A stretch of 64,000 nt of DNA from positions 216,404,876 to 216,468,875 of the forward strand of contig NC_084663.1 in assembly GCF_028389875.1 (NCBI RefSeq), in the 5' to 3' direction. Origin of the DNA: Rhea pennata (Eukaryota; Chordata; Aves; Rheiformes; Rheidae). The translations under genes and the position numbers were made by a program. Within the stretch, counting starts at the first letter, position 1. Each line of letters begins with the position of its first letter. Below are positions 39,543-51,840 of the stretch, one piece after another. The notes under the pieces are model-generated. The model did not search any database. It saw nothing but the letters and a program-made list of their open reading frames with translations, and was not told where the DNA came from.

Positions 39543-40607
39543 GTGAGCCACAGCCCCACCACGACCTCTGCTGCTCTGCTGTCAGCTGACAAATGCACAT
39601 GCTTTCACAGGTTCTTGGATGTTTGCTCCCAGCAGCACCATTTCTCCAGCCCAGTCGTGTCATCTCTGAACTCTACCGCCTTCTCCCACTCTCCCACTTT
39701 CCTCCTGGCTGGCATCCCTGGCCTGGAGAAGGAGCAGTTCTGGATTGCCTTCCCCTTCAGCATTATGTATGCTGTTGCTGTGCTGGGGAACATCACCCTG
39801 CTTGTCTTCATAAAGACAGAGCCAAGCCTGCACGAGCCCATGTACCTCTTCCTGGCCATGCTGGCCTTCACTGACCTCGTCCTCTCCACATCCTCTCTAC
39901 CCAAAATGCTCAGCATCTTCTGGACAGGCTCTGGGCAGATCGGGTTTCTCTCCTGCCTTACTCAGTTGTTTTTCATCCACACCTTCTCGTCAGTGGAGTC
40001 GGGAGTGCTCATGGCCATGGCCTGGGATCGCTACATTGCCATCTGCTACCCACTCCGGCACTCCACCATCCTCTCCATGCCGGTGGTGCTGACCCTGGGG
40101 AGCGTGGTGCTGGTGCGTGGGGTCATCCTCGTCAGTCCCATGTGCTTCCTGCTCCGCAGGATGTCCTTCTGCCAGCAGCACGTCATCTCCCACTCCTACT
40201 GCGAGCACATGGCTGTGGTGAAGCTGGCATGCGGGGAGACCAGAGTCAATGTCGTTTATGGCCTCTTTGTGGCTTTTGTGGTGGCTGGGTTTGATGTGAC
40301 TCTGATTGTTGTGTCCTACACTGTGATCCTTCGAGCAGTAATGAGGCTGCCATCCACAGAGGCAAGGCTCAAGGCCTTCAGCACTTGTGCATCCCACGTC
40401 TGTGTCATCTTGGCACTTTACATCCCTGCCCTCTTCACGGCCTTCGCCCACCGGTTTGGCCAGAGCATCCCTCACCATGTCCATATACTGGTGGCCAATC
40501 TCTACCTGCTGGTGCCCCCCATGTTAAACCCCATTGTTTATGGAGTGAGAACCAAGCAGATCCGCGACAGAGTGGTCCTCCTCTTCTTACAGCGGAAGGG
40601 AACCTGA
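39543..40607 (+). CDS. Class I olfactory receptor, OR52-like, unusual N-terminus
   Basis: The receptor body is complete: sequon NST, then LLAGIPGLEKEQFWIAFPF, VLGNITLLVFI (TM1), HEPMYLFLAMLAFTDL, FFIHTFSSVESGVLMAMAWD then RYIAICYPLRHS, loop 2 HSYCEHMAVVKLACGE with its Cys, SYTVILRAVMRLPSTEARLK, KAFSTCASHVCVI, PPMLNPIVYGVRTKQIRDR. It resembles OR52N-type receptors. There is no Met at the usual place about ten residues before the sequon; the only in-frame ATG is 35 or more residues upstream at 39543, giving 354 residues instead of about 318. Acceptor-like sites (CTTTCACAG ending 39610; TTTGCTCCCAG ending 39632, in phase 0) suggest the start Met may come from an upstream exon. The body has no break. 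Function depends on the true start. Confidence 0.88.
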   Translation: MSHSPTTTSAALLSADKCTCFHRFLDVCSQQHHFSSPVVSSLNSTAFSHSPTFLLAGIPGLEKEQFWIAFPFSIMYAVAVLGNITLLVFIKTEPSLHEPMYLFLAMLAFTDLVLSTSSLPKMLSIFWTGSGQIGFLSCLTQLFFIHTFSSVESGVLMAMAWDRYIAICYPLRHSTILSMPVVLTLGSVVLVRGVILVSPMCFLLRRMSFCQQHVISHSYCEHMAVVKLACGETRVNVVYGLFVAFVVAGFDVTLIVVSYTVILRAVMRLPSTEARLKAFSTCASHVCVILALYIPALFTAFAHRFGQSIPHHVHILVANLYLLVPPMLNPIVYGVRTKQIRDRVVLLFLQRKGT

Positions 40608-43600
40608 CTCTCCTCTCTCTGACTGCTTGCCTGCTGAGACCCGGTGGCTGTCACTGTGGTAGCTGAGTGCTGGTATGTTGCACTGCATTGGCCCCCCTTC
40701 TACGAAGGGAAACCCCTTTGAGGACCTTCCTAAAACTGCCCTTCACTGCCCCTGTCCTCCCTGTGCGGGGCTCACTGTGAAGTGCCCTTGCCTGTGTATG
40801 TGTCTACCTTCATATGTGCAGACCCTCTGATTCTTCGCTCGCCTGCTGGTAGTTGGGGAGGGGGCACTGACATTGCACAATTTTTTTAAAATATACATCT
40901 ATGTAAACCCCCCCAATAGCCAATGGCTACTGCTTTCCCATGACCACTCTCTTCAGGGATTTGGGTACACATCCTCACACTACCCTACTTTATCTTCTTC
41001 TCCTTCATCTGGAGGAGAGATGACTGATAGGGTAGGGAAGCAGTCTGTAAAATTCCATGACTTTAACAGGACATTTGAGAGTAATTTTCTGTCTCTTTTA
41101 ATGCCAGAATAAGGAAGCATTAAATAAAATAGCAGGTGGCTGATTTAAAACCAATTACAAGAGGCGTTTTTCACACAACAGGATTAAGGGGACATGTCAG
41201 AGTAAGTTGCAAATGCCAGAAGTCTGCAGAGTCTTAACTGAACGACAAGACAAATCCTCAGGAAAAAAATCCATTAAGGAATATTCATCACAAAATCCTG
41301 CTCTTAGTTCAGGAAGTGTCCAAGCCTCAGATTGATAGAAGCTAACAGAGAAATTATCCCCTGGTTCCTGCAGCGTTCTTGTTCCTTCCCTGAACACTTG
41401 TCTCCTGCCACTGTCAGTGACACAACATCAGCCAGACCCTCCAAGCTCCCTCCAACATGAGTAGAGGTTCCTCAGGCACCATTCACTTCCCTGGCAAGGA
41501 ACAGACCTACCCCAGACTGAGGACAGAAAATAAAAGTGACCTAGAGCTTAGAAGGATCCAGCCCCTTGGAGAACTGCTGAGAGTGTGATGAGGAGGCAAT
41601 ACACTGTGTTGAGATAATCCACCAAGTTTGAAAGGCGGGAGTCCTTTGCTGACATCATACCCTCCAGAATCGGAGTGAAACAGTCTCTTAGCTGCTGTAT
41701 CTTCTCACCTTGTGGGGGGATATCTGAAAAGCAGAATGATGTTGATACCCCTTGATTTGAAAATCTGTTTCCATAACCAAAATTTCAGCAAAGAGAGCTT
41801 AACACAGCAGGAAGTAAGGACAAGCAAGGCGGTGGGGATTCTGGGGCCACAGAAGACAAATTCTCTCTAGTCAAGGCCCTTTCTTGTCTGTCCCATTACC
41901 TTCTCCCCAGATGAATAAGTTGGAGGAAGAACCTTTGTAGAAGAACTGAAAATGACAGGATCCATGTGCAAGCTTTGCAACATCCTTGCGATATGACCAG
42001 TAAGAACCTGGAAGACACTTGCTGATGACACAAGATGCTTCGCCCAGAACACCTCTTCGAGCAGAGCTGGGACCAGGTGCTGGATATACAGACATGGGGC
42101 AACTGCTGGTCTGGGAGAGGCCAGCTACCATCACTGAAAGGCTCTGTGGACAAGTGCTTCTTTTGAATGAGCATTGGGCAGATGCTCTAGTGTGCTTAAG
42201 GCACAAAATGAGGGAAAAGAGATTAAGAGTGCCTGTATTACTGCTATCTACACCACACCACACCTCTGCTTGGCAGTGAACAGGAGACACATTGCACAAC
42301 TGTGTGCAGACACCATCACACACACACAGCTGGCAGGCAGGTGATCAGAACAGGTATATACATCCCTCCCACCTAGTGACAGGACATGAATGAATTTCGT
42401 ATCTCTTGAATATCCAAGAGCAGATGGGATTTGTCACTGCTCTGCCAACTCTAGGCTTCAGCTCTCGCACATCGGTAGCAGCAGGTCCCAAACTCCTCTG
42501 AATGGCATCACCTAGCAGACAACAGCAAACTTTTTCTGCACATCCAGGCAAACCAGGACTCAAGAGACTTATTTAGACCCAGTGATGCCTTATGTTGTAG
42601 GAATATAGCACAGAGAAGTTTTCTCAGATGTGTGTCTATATGGCTCCTTGCACAGCGGGGACTTGATCCCCAAAGCTCATGAACATTACCATGTGTCACA
42701 GGCTACTAGCTCTTTGCCTAGAAGTGAAGGCAGATTTGATGTTGATTTCCTATCTTTTTTTTGTCTGTTCCCTTGAGTTCCTTCATTCAAGCTGCCTGTG
42801 GGGGTTTCATAGAGATCTTATAAGCAGCTGTGTGAAGCATTAGTCTGACTCAGGCTTTCTCAGTGCAGTTAAAACAGAATCTCTGCAGCAGAATTTGGTA
42901 AGTTTCTGAAATGCAGAAGAACAGGAACATCACAGTGAGGTTTCATACCTGCTCAGATGACACTTACAGAGCCTCATCTTGATGCTAATAGGTTTAGCTA
43001 TAGGGTGTTCAAAAGCAAAATAAGGATAAGGTGTTTTATCCCTTTTCTTTGTTCTAATTAATATCTTAATTCATGTTTGTTTTTTCCCTCCAGTTACAAG
43101 AGGGTTAGAAAATATTAGATCTAGAAAAGACTGTTGTGGTGATTTGTTGTGGTGTCTTGCATCACATTTCCAGAAGAATTTTGTATCTGACATTCATCAA
43201 GTCCATAATATAGCCTTCAGGCAAAATACACATCTCGGTAGAAATTCTGTTCTTAGTTTTACAGTTCCAAAAAATGAAGATTTTTGTCAATGTTTTCTCT
43301 TTTTTTTTCAGATTTTTCAGACTAATAGCGTTTTATTTCAGTTCAATTTCTGAGAACCTTCAGTTTCCTATCAGTGGGTCACATTGTGCTTGTGGGCTCT
43401 ATTGGAAGGCCATGTGTGTCCACCACATGGAGACAGATGGACAATTTTTACATCATTTTGGCTTTTATTTTCTCCATCAAATAGTCTAAACTAAATAAAT
43501 CCTTCAGTAAGAGACTTTTTTCCCCTTAGTACAAGAAAAAAACCTCTCTCCTTTGATACAGCTCTGAAAGATTTGATCTTATTTCCTGTTCGATGTCAGT

Positions 43601-44390
43601 GCTCTTCTTGAAGTTTTGGAGCTTCAGTTCCCAGAGGGATCTCTAATTCGTAGCAGTGACTTTGCTGTTGCGCAGTTGCTCAAGGGTCTCCCACTCCGAA
43701 GAGATTAGGCAGCAAGCCTTGCCTCTCCAGTGCCGTCTGGCACACAAGCACCAGCTGCCTATCCCGGCCCTTCCCACCGCGTAGATGAGGGAGCCCGCAT
43801 TGCCCCAAGCTGCAGTCCTGCATTTCTCTTCCTCTGGGAGTTCTCCGGTGCTGACACTTAAGGTGAAATCTGCACTACTTCTATACTTTAAATTTTCACA
43901 AATCATTATTCATTTCTTTTTTACTGGATGAACAATTACAGGCTTTGTCAGATAACCAGTCATATTTACAAGTTACATTCTGAGTACTGGAATTCAGCTG
44001 CTAGGAAGAAATCTGGATCACAGGGATTTAAAAAGCCTAATTCAGTGTGAAATGAATATATACGATTGAATCATAATTTATGACTCTAAATCAATAATAT
44101 TTTTTTTAAAAAAAAAACATTATTTGGGGGAACTTCTAATATATTGATGTAGGTGATAAATTTCCAAACTCCTTTATGCTTTGGTCTAAGACTATGCCTC
44201 ATTACTGGATATTTTACCCCATAGTCATCAATTAAGAGGGAAAAATAATCAGCAGCACATTAATTAACCACTGCTATGAACCCAGGTGATTTATAAAGTG
44301 ATAGCATTTGCCTGCATAAATATGCATATGTGTATTTTCTGGTTTGTGAGCAGTACCCTTATTTTTCAAAGGTTTTTCTTTCTGCTTTAA
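40608..44390. other. Intergenic, unassigned
   Basis: 3' flank of the OR52-like gene, then AT-rich sequence. A 150-codon minus frame at 41871-42323 has no recognised domain. A T8A11 run lies near 44100. No repeat family recognised. Confidence 0.4.
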
Positions 44391-44413
44391 ATATAGATAC
44401 TCCCAAGTCCATC

Positions 44414-45380
44414 ATGTGGTCTTCCAACAGCTCCAACTCCTCCTGTCATTCATTCTTTCTGAAGCATCCCGGGGCTGGAGGCTGCCCACATCTGGCTCTC
44501 CATCCCTTTCACTTGTATTTACGTTGTGGCACTGGTGGGGAATTGCACAATCCTCTTTGTCATCGGGACCGACCCAAGCCTCCACGAGCCCATGTACAGT
44601 TTCCTCTCCATGCTGGCCATCACGGATTTGGGGCTGTCTCTGTCTACAATGCCAACTGTGATGGGTGTTTTCTGGGCCAACCACAGGGAAATCAGTTTCG
44701 ATGCTTGTTTTGCTCAGGGCTATTTTGTTCATTCATTCTCTTTCATGGAGTCTTCAGTGGTTCTGGCCATGGCCTTTGATCGCTATGTGGCCATCTGCTA
44801 CCCGCTGAGATATGCCTCCATCCTCACCAGCGCCAGGATAGCCAAGATCGGGCTGGCTGTCATGTGCAGATGTCTCTTAGGGGTGCTCCCATCCCTCCTC
44901 CTGCTAAGAAGGTTGCCCTTCTGCCGGTCCCATGTGCTCTCCCACTCCTACTGCCTGCACCAGGACATGATCAAGCTGGCATGTGCAGATGTCACATTCA
45001 ATAGCCTGTATAGTTTAGTGGTGGTCATTCTCGTGGTGGTATTAGATCCATTGCTAATAGTTTTGTCATATATGCTGATTGCTAAGGCAGTTGTGAGCAT
45101 TGCATCCCCAGAGGAGCGTCTCAAGGTTTTCAACAGCTGCTTGTCCCACATCCTGGCAGTCCTAGTACTGTACATCCCCATGGCTGGCTTGTCCATGGTT
45201 CACCGTTTTGGCAAACATGCTTCCCCTCTTGTTCACATCCTCATGGCCAACATCTACCTGATGGTCCCCCCTGTGCTGAACCCCATCATCTAGAGCATAA
45301 AAGCTAAACAGATCCGCAGGGGTGTCCTCAGGGTCCTCACACCAAGCAGGGTCTTCTCCCTGTGCCAACACCAAATATAA
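44414..45380 (+). pseudogene. OR51-like olfactory receptor pseudogene, 99% identical to the gene at 18802
   Basis: The start ATG at 44414 follows an acceptor (CTGCTTTAAATATAG) and opens MWSSNSSNSSCHSF with two sequons, but the frame is displaced before the GLEAAHIW motif: two extra bases relative to the intact copy. The body then reads on in the third frame. At the TM7 NPxxY motif the Tyr codon TAC has become TAG (45291-45293), leaving the C-terminal tail untranslated. It would continue in frame to a natural stop at 45378-45380. Bases 44468-45340 align without gaps to 18842-19714 in opposite orientation with seven differences that I count. Outside this tract the two copies are clearly diverged. 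A dead gene carrying a recently homogenised body. Confidence 0.92.
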
Positions 45381-48300
45381 AGGATCTTCACTAACAGCTC
45401 ACCACAGACAAGTGGGATGAACTCATTATGGCATATACATCGTTTGAACGTATTCTTATGGGTGAAGATAGAAACAATTCAGAACTATTTATATTGGATA
45501 CATTAACTGTGTAAAATTATATCACAGTCCTTACTCTCTTATTCCGTCCTTGAATTGGGATTTATCATATGATTTTCTCTACTCCATGGGGTATATTTGT
45601 GCTGCCCACAGAAGGAGTTCATGCCCTAGAAAAACATAAATATACACAATTTTTTTTCTTCCGGCCATTGTGGTTGTAACATAGCTTTCTCAAGTATTTG
45701 TAATGAGCACTATACTGAAGAATTAAACTTCAGTCTAGGAAAAAAAATCAGTATATGATTAGTCACATTGTTTTCATTCATCATGTAAGCAGCCTTTCAC
45801 TCACCCTTTAGGAAGTCAAACAATGCACAAGGATCAAACACCTTTGTACCTCACTGAAATGTGGGTGAATGCAAGGGGTTTGAATGAACATGTGCCCAAT
45901 CTGTTTTAATATTGGATGCTCAAGTCTACCAAATACCATTCCATCATGCTAGATAGACAAGGCACAAAGGTAAATTATCTGGTTAATTTTCAACTTTATC
46001 AACAATCCTTACACTAAGCATAATTAGAAATCCCTGGATAGTGGAAAGTGTTAGGGCTTTAGGCAAATTTCTGGGCTGCTGTCTTTCACCTGCTCTGAGA
46101 TTACTGTAACTGAACAGGAAATGGAAAATTACTGGACACAAGAAATGGCTGGACACAACAGATCAAAATGTGAGAAGTGAAAAAAAATGTGCAGAATCAT
46201 GATGAATGCCTGAATAACAGGTAGTTAAAGGGGAGTTGTGCGCTAAATGGCCAGACTTCACAAATAACCGGAGGGGGACACTGGAGACCTTGTAGGAAGT
46301 CTTGCCAGGCAAACAGGATCTGTGTAACCTACGTAACAGGAGAACAGCCAAATGGATGGATCACGCATCCTGCTGTCATCATGTTAGCACCAACCCAACA
46401 CTTCCTAAAAGAACGGTCACTAATGGCTTTCCTTAACTGTGCACAGTAAATGCTTTCAAACTGTGATGCTATGATGGCGATGACACACAGCCATGCAGAT
46501 GTGCCATCGTTCTCCTTTAGCAAAGTTCACCCCATCTACCCTTCCTGCTTCCATGTGTCTGACACACGTGTTAGTAGGAAGAATTATTACTATGTTATTA
46601 CTCATCTACGACACAGCCTGTTAAGTCAATAGCTTTGTGTTGCTCAAGTCCAGGTGGGTAAGTGGTGAGCAGCCAGGATTTATACAGAGTTCATCATGCA
46701 GAGAAATAAAATCTTTTGCAATGCCCTGAACTTAACCAGGCAGCCATGGTAAAGGGTTGAAAGCCTGTGGCTGGGCAGAGCTGGTATCAGCTCCAGGCCA
46801 GGATAAATCTGGCTCAGGAACACCACCAGTCTCATTGTGTAGGGTTCAGCAACAGCATTTGAGAAGCTGGGCGAGTGCCTTTGGGTTTCACATGTGCTGG
46901 AGGAGCGGGTGGCCTTTGCAGTCCACGCGGCGCAGCACACAACCTTGGCACAGCGGCATGCAAGGGTGTGCAAGGGCCAACAGCCTGACAGGCACTTGCC
47001 TCCCAGCAGCGACCACCCTGCGCCCTGAGGCATCTAGACCGCAGCGCTGCTTTGCAGTTACAGAGCTAAATGTGCTTTCAGTAAATGCGTGTGTTTAACT
47101 GGCCTCAAACCTCTCCTGATCTTTAGACTCAGCCATTAGACAATAGTCTTATCTCTATTTGTTTATATACTGCAGAGGCCATTCAGTTTTAATGTACATT
47201 TTATCACTGTTTTAAACTCTTGAATACTGGGAGATGTGAAATAATACAGCTGCCTCAAACATCAAATCAATGTAAATACAATGAGAATATGACAAGAGAA
47301 GATGACTGTGAGTAGTAAGTTATTAAACAATATTTCCTGTATGATTCCTGGAGCTAAAGCCTATTTGTTTATTTACTTCTATTACATTACCTGAGAGGCT
47401 GCACTTAAAAATTCAGAATGACACACTACTGAGGAAATTGATATCTGTTGCACATTATTTTCTCCTGCTCAGTGGAACAAATTTCTCTTTTTGTTACCCA
47501 AGATGTTGACTCATGTGATTTTGTAGTACCAAGTTTTATGTCTTTCCTTTACCCAATGTAAATAAGCTACATTAAAAAAAGGGAAAAAAAAGAGTAAAAA
47601 GTGAAAAGTGTTGTTACCCATCCCAATAGGTAATAGAGCTGAAGGAAAAAATGGCTTTTCATTTTGCAGAGGTGAATTTAATCATTTAACAAAGTACAAA
47701 GCAAAGCAGTTTGACAAGAAACTTGCTTGGGTTTATTTTTTGAAAACAAGAACCCTGAAAACATTGTTTTAAGTAGCCCGAAATATTTGATTTTACTTTT
47801 AGCAATATGAAATTACACCATCATAAATAATAAAAATTTTTCTTAAATCATTTAATACACTTCAAATGACACTTGGACCTACCGCCTATCTCAGAAACTG
47901 CAGAGGTAAACTGTTTGCAGAGTGCACAAATGTGCTCTTTATAAGCACTTTGGGACTTATGTCCATGACCTACAGTCTCTAATCTAGTTCTTATGATGAT
48001 CAATCAGTTGTTGCTTTGGTTTTGGCATATGTAATGTCCCAGATTCCTGAAATAGTGGGGAAAACGTGTCCCTGCAGACCTCAGAGTCCCTTTACGTCCC
48101 AGCGTCAGCTTATACTAGCACATGGTTCATAGAAAGAAGAATAGCTTATTTTCATGGGGAAATGTTCAGAGCCTTCAGGACGAGAAAGTCCAAGCACCAG
48201 TGCCCCTGAGCAGTGCTGCACATCGGGGTGGTCTGTCTCTCCAAAAGCACAGGACCACAGAGAGCAGTTGCAGCTTCACCTTTCTATTAATCTTTCCTAT

Positions 48301-51300
48301 GGATCCAGATCCGACAGCTTGTTATGGTAATGACCTAAATCATTCAGATCTTTTGTACAGCTGAAATGCTCCAGGAGCCACAAGCGCTGAGGCCAGCAGC
48401 CATAGGCAGCAGCCTGCACAGTTTGGACCATTTGTGCCAACCTCAAATCGACTAAATAGTACAGGCACTAACAAAAGTATTTCCCCAACATTTGGGTCAT
48501 TGGATCTCGCTCCTTAGTTGGTTCCATCCACTTGCAGCCAGCAGTCTGCAGTAAGTATCCATATTTGCAGTGGCGGCTGTGTTGAATTTGTGCAAGACCG
48601 CTGCATTAATGTTCAAGACCAGTCCTTGAGAGCACTGTGCCTCTCCAGAGCCACACATGCACCATGTGCTTGAACAATGAGCTCCAATTTTTGCATTTCT
48701 GTGCCACCATTCCTACTGCAATTAAAAGCAGATAACCAAGTATATTACACTTTCTCTACCAACGCTTAATAATTAATCAATATATGATTATCTTGATTAT
48801 CTTCTTTGCAATTAATTTCTCCAACATTCTTTGTGTCAAGGACTTGCTTAGAAACCTAAGGGCTAAATGTCCCTCTATCAGGTATCAGGTCCTGAAAATT
48901 GCAATATTTTTGCCAGTAACTACATGTATGAAATTCTTGTTCTATATAGCACATCAAAAGACAGCCTGACCTTTTCAGTCTCCTTTAGCACACAGTAAGC
49001 TGGATGGCCTCAAGATTATACTTTGATATTGTGCAGCTGAGGTTGTGAGCATGAACACAAAGAACTGAGCCCAGAAGCACAGATGTGAATCAGATTGCAC
49101 TCTTTCTTGCATACAAAGAAGCGGACAACTCTTTGAAGAACAGACATTTCAAACTATGGCAAATTATGTTCTATTGAAGCACGCTCAGACTGCTGCTGAG
49201 ATTGCATTGTATATTCAGCCTTTGCAAAATCAGGAAAGCTTCTTTTGCAATAGATTAACTCATATACTAGGCAACTTCTCTCATTGGTAGCTAGGTTTGT
49301 GCACATGGACGAAAAGGCAAGTTTTCAGGCAGAGACATTCCTCTCCAGATCTGAACACATTTGATGTATGCACTGTCTTTTTTTTCCATTAGTTTTCTAA
49401 TCGTGTTTCATATTAAATATTGCATCCCTTGAATAATACCTCAAGGTTCTGAACACTTGTATTATGTATTTGTATTGTGCTACTTTTTTGCCCCAGTAGT
49501 CACTTTTTATCTTACATTCACACCCACACGTTCTCATCTCCTGTGTCTTCCTTTTTGGCCACGTCCCTGACCAGCCTTGATCAGCTGCAACCCCCTGATG
49601 AGTCTCTGAACCCCAGGAGCTGTGTGTGGATGACTGCTCCATCCACAGGCAAAAGCTTCTGTCTTCTGCATGCTCTAGAGATGTCTGCAGCAGTTTGCAG
49701 ACCTTCATGGTCCTTGCCTGATCCCTCTGCAATTTTCTTCCTTTCTGATTTCAGTGGACATCTCTGCCCACGTTCACTGTGCCATAGACCCAATCCTCCC
49801 TTCCCACAGAGTTTTTGTACTCCCTTTGCTCCAAGGATGGGGAGATGGTCTGGAGACTCCCTTATTACCTGAGCCTGGCTACCTAACACTGGTGTAACAT
49901 AAGATCTTGCCCTTTTGCTTCTGGACTCCCAGCTACCACAGAAGGTAATTATGAACTAATTAGAAACAGAATCTATTTTGTCTTATTGCTAGCTCAGGAC
50001 CAGTTCCTGTTTAGCAGGAGTCTGAAAAGATTACTCACCCATGCATAGTGCTATGCACTTGCTTTGAGTGAGCCAGGATTGACATTTTTTTGAAGTGTCA
50101 ACAGCGTCTCAAATTAAAGCCCAGGGTTTGACTTCACCTAAGTTTTACCTTCCATTAGTTCAAGTGATTAATAAAGTTGAGATGGAACCGAGTTTGCATT
50201 ATTTTGCTGGAGCAGTGCAAAGCCCTTGGTGACTCAAGGACCCTAGTGACATTTCATAACATTGTTCCATGAACAGAGGCTCAATGGGGTCTTGCTGATG
50301 AGACATTGGTAGGCTGTGCACACACTTCTTTCATTCTGAAAATGTAGGTAATAATTCCTCCTGAGCATTTCTGCAGAGACTGCTTGGTCAGTGACACAGC
50401 TGTGTGTGCTAGTTATTAGGCTGCCTCAGATTCACCAGCTGAATTTATCAGAAATGGTTTTATTGATCAATGAGCTACTGTTTACTCAGTTCTCCAGCCA
50501 TTCAGGAAAATTATTCCTTTACTCTTCTCTAAAGGAGCAGGACAGATCTGACTCACAAATGCAAGGACAATTTTGTTCATTGAATAAAGACGAGACACAT
50601 ACAAAATTCTTAGTAGTAATTAAACTCAAATTAGTAATTCAGATTAATGTAAATCAAAATTTGAAAAGTTATATATATATATATATATTTTACTTCAAAA
50701 TGACATGAATTCAGTGATTTCTGGCATAAAGAAATTCAGCTGCCCCTCTCTGGACAGAGGCATTCTCTCTGATTTCTGGAGGAACTGGTGACAATGTTGT
50801 AAATGTACAATTTGCTGAGTATTGTAGCACTAATTTAATTCTCTCTGGTAGCTTTTGTGTCTGTGCTGGATCATCTTCATGGCAATTTTGCAAGGTTAGG
50901 AGCCAAGTGAGATTTTATCGGGGTTGGAACAGAGGCAGTTCTTTTTTAAAATTATTTGTTGAAATCTGGGATTCATAGTAAGACATAGAAGGTCAAGATC
51001 TGCACCAGCTAAGAAGAAAGATATCAGGTTCTAAAAAACATTTTACGGGTACTTTTCATTATAATAGGTCAAGCTTAAGGCAGAGCAACACTAGATTTAG
51101 ATGGTTTCTCAACTTCTCTCTTACTATTCATAGCTCTGTGGAAGCTTTTCAGAAAAAAAAGCATTTCTGTGCAGTGGAGCAAGATCTGTCCAGTTGAACA
51201 GGTGCAGTTTAACAGCTCCTCAACAGCTAAGATTTGAGGTGCTTTCATAGACTTCTGAGGACCTAAGTCAATCTGCATTAGCTGTGTTTGTGGTCTTTTG

Positions 51301-51360
51301 TCAGCTTATTTATGCCTTTTTTCTTTTATTTAGAAGGAATACCAGAGCTAAACCCCACAT
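45381..51360. other. Intergenic, AT-rich, nothing recognised
   Basis: About 6 kb of mostly AT-rich sequence. A TA dinucleotide run lies at 50670-50688. Frames reach 131 codons (49477-49872) but lack any domain. No CR1 3' end is visible. Confidence 0.45.
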
Positions 51361-51840
51361 CTTCATGGCCATCTACAACCCCCTGCAATACACATCTGTC
51401 CTGACCAACCCAAGGACAGGCTACATGGGGCTGGGGCTCACAGTGAAGAGTGTAGCACTAATGATGCCATTGCTCTTTTTCTGAAAAGGTCACCTTTCTG
51501 CAAATCCCATGTACTGCTCACTTCTCCAGCCTGCATCCCAGTTTAATCCAGGTGCCAAGCGCAGGCACCACTATCAACAATATTCATTTGCTGTCCTGGC
51601 CACATGTGGGCCAGACTTGCTGTCTATCATCTTGTCTTATGTCATCATCTTTAAGACCATGATGAACATTGCCTCCAAGGAAGATCACCTCAAGGCCCTG
51701 CACATGCATCTCTCATACCTGTGTTGTCCTGATTTATTGCATCCTGATGACCAGTTTGTCCATGCTACACAGATCTGGTAGACACTATTCTCCTCTGGTT
51801 CACACCCTCATGGAGAATATCTACAGACTTCGGTTTCTTT
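51361..51840 (+). pseudogene. OR51-like olfactory receptor pseudogene fragment
   Basis: It starts abruptly at the second intracellular loop (FMAIYNPLQYTSVLTNPRTG), continues with GLGLTVKSVALMMPLLFF and an in-frame stop at 51482, then TM5 (CGPDLLSIILSYVIIFKTMM, NIASKEDHLKAL), and, after another frame change, LSMLHRSGRHYSPLVHTLME before TM7. TM1 to TM3 and the NPxxY end are missing. The GLTVKS and IASKE words match the minus-strand OR51-like gene at 7432-8391 best. A GA-rich stretch (51885-51935) follows. Confidence 0.85.

Noticed and set aside
39990-40484. 164-codon minus-strand frame
   Set aside because: Antisense shadow of the OR52-like gene.
33690-42860. Resemblance between 33800-33870 and 42790-42850 (shared AAG-AGCTGTGT and CTGACTC words)
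   Set aside because: Only about 40 bases match and the surroundings do not align convincingly; it could be chance or a very old shared repeat.
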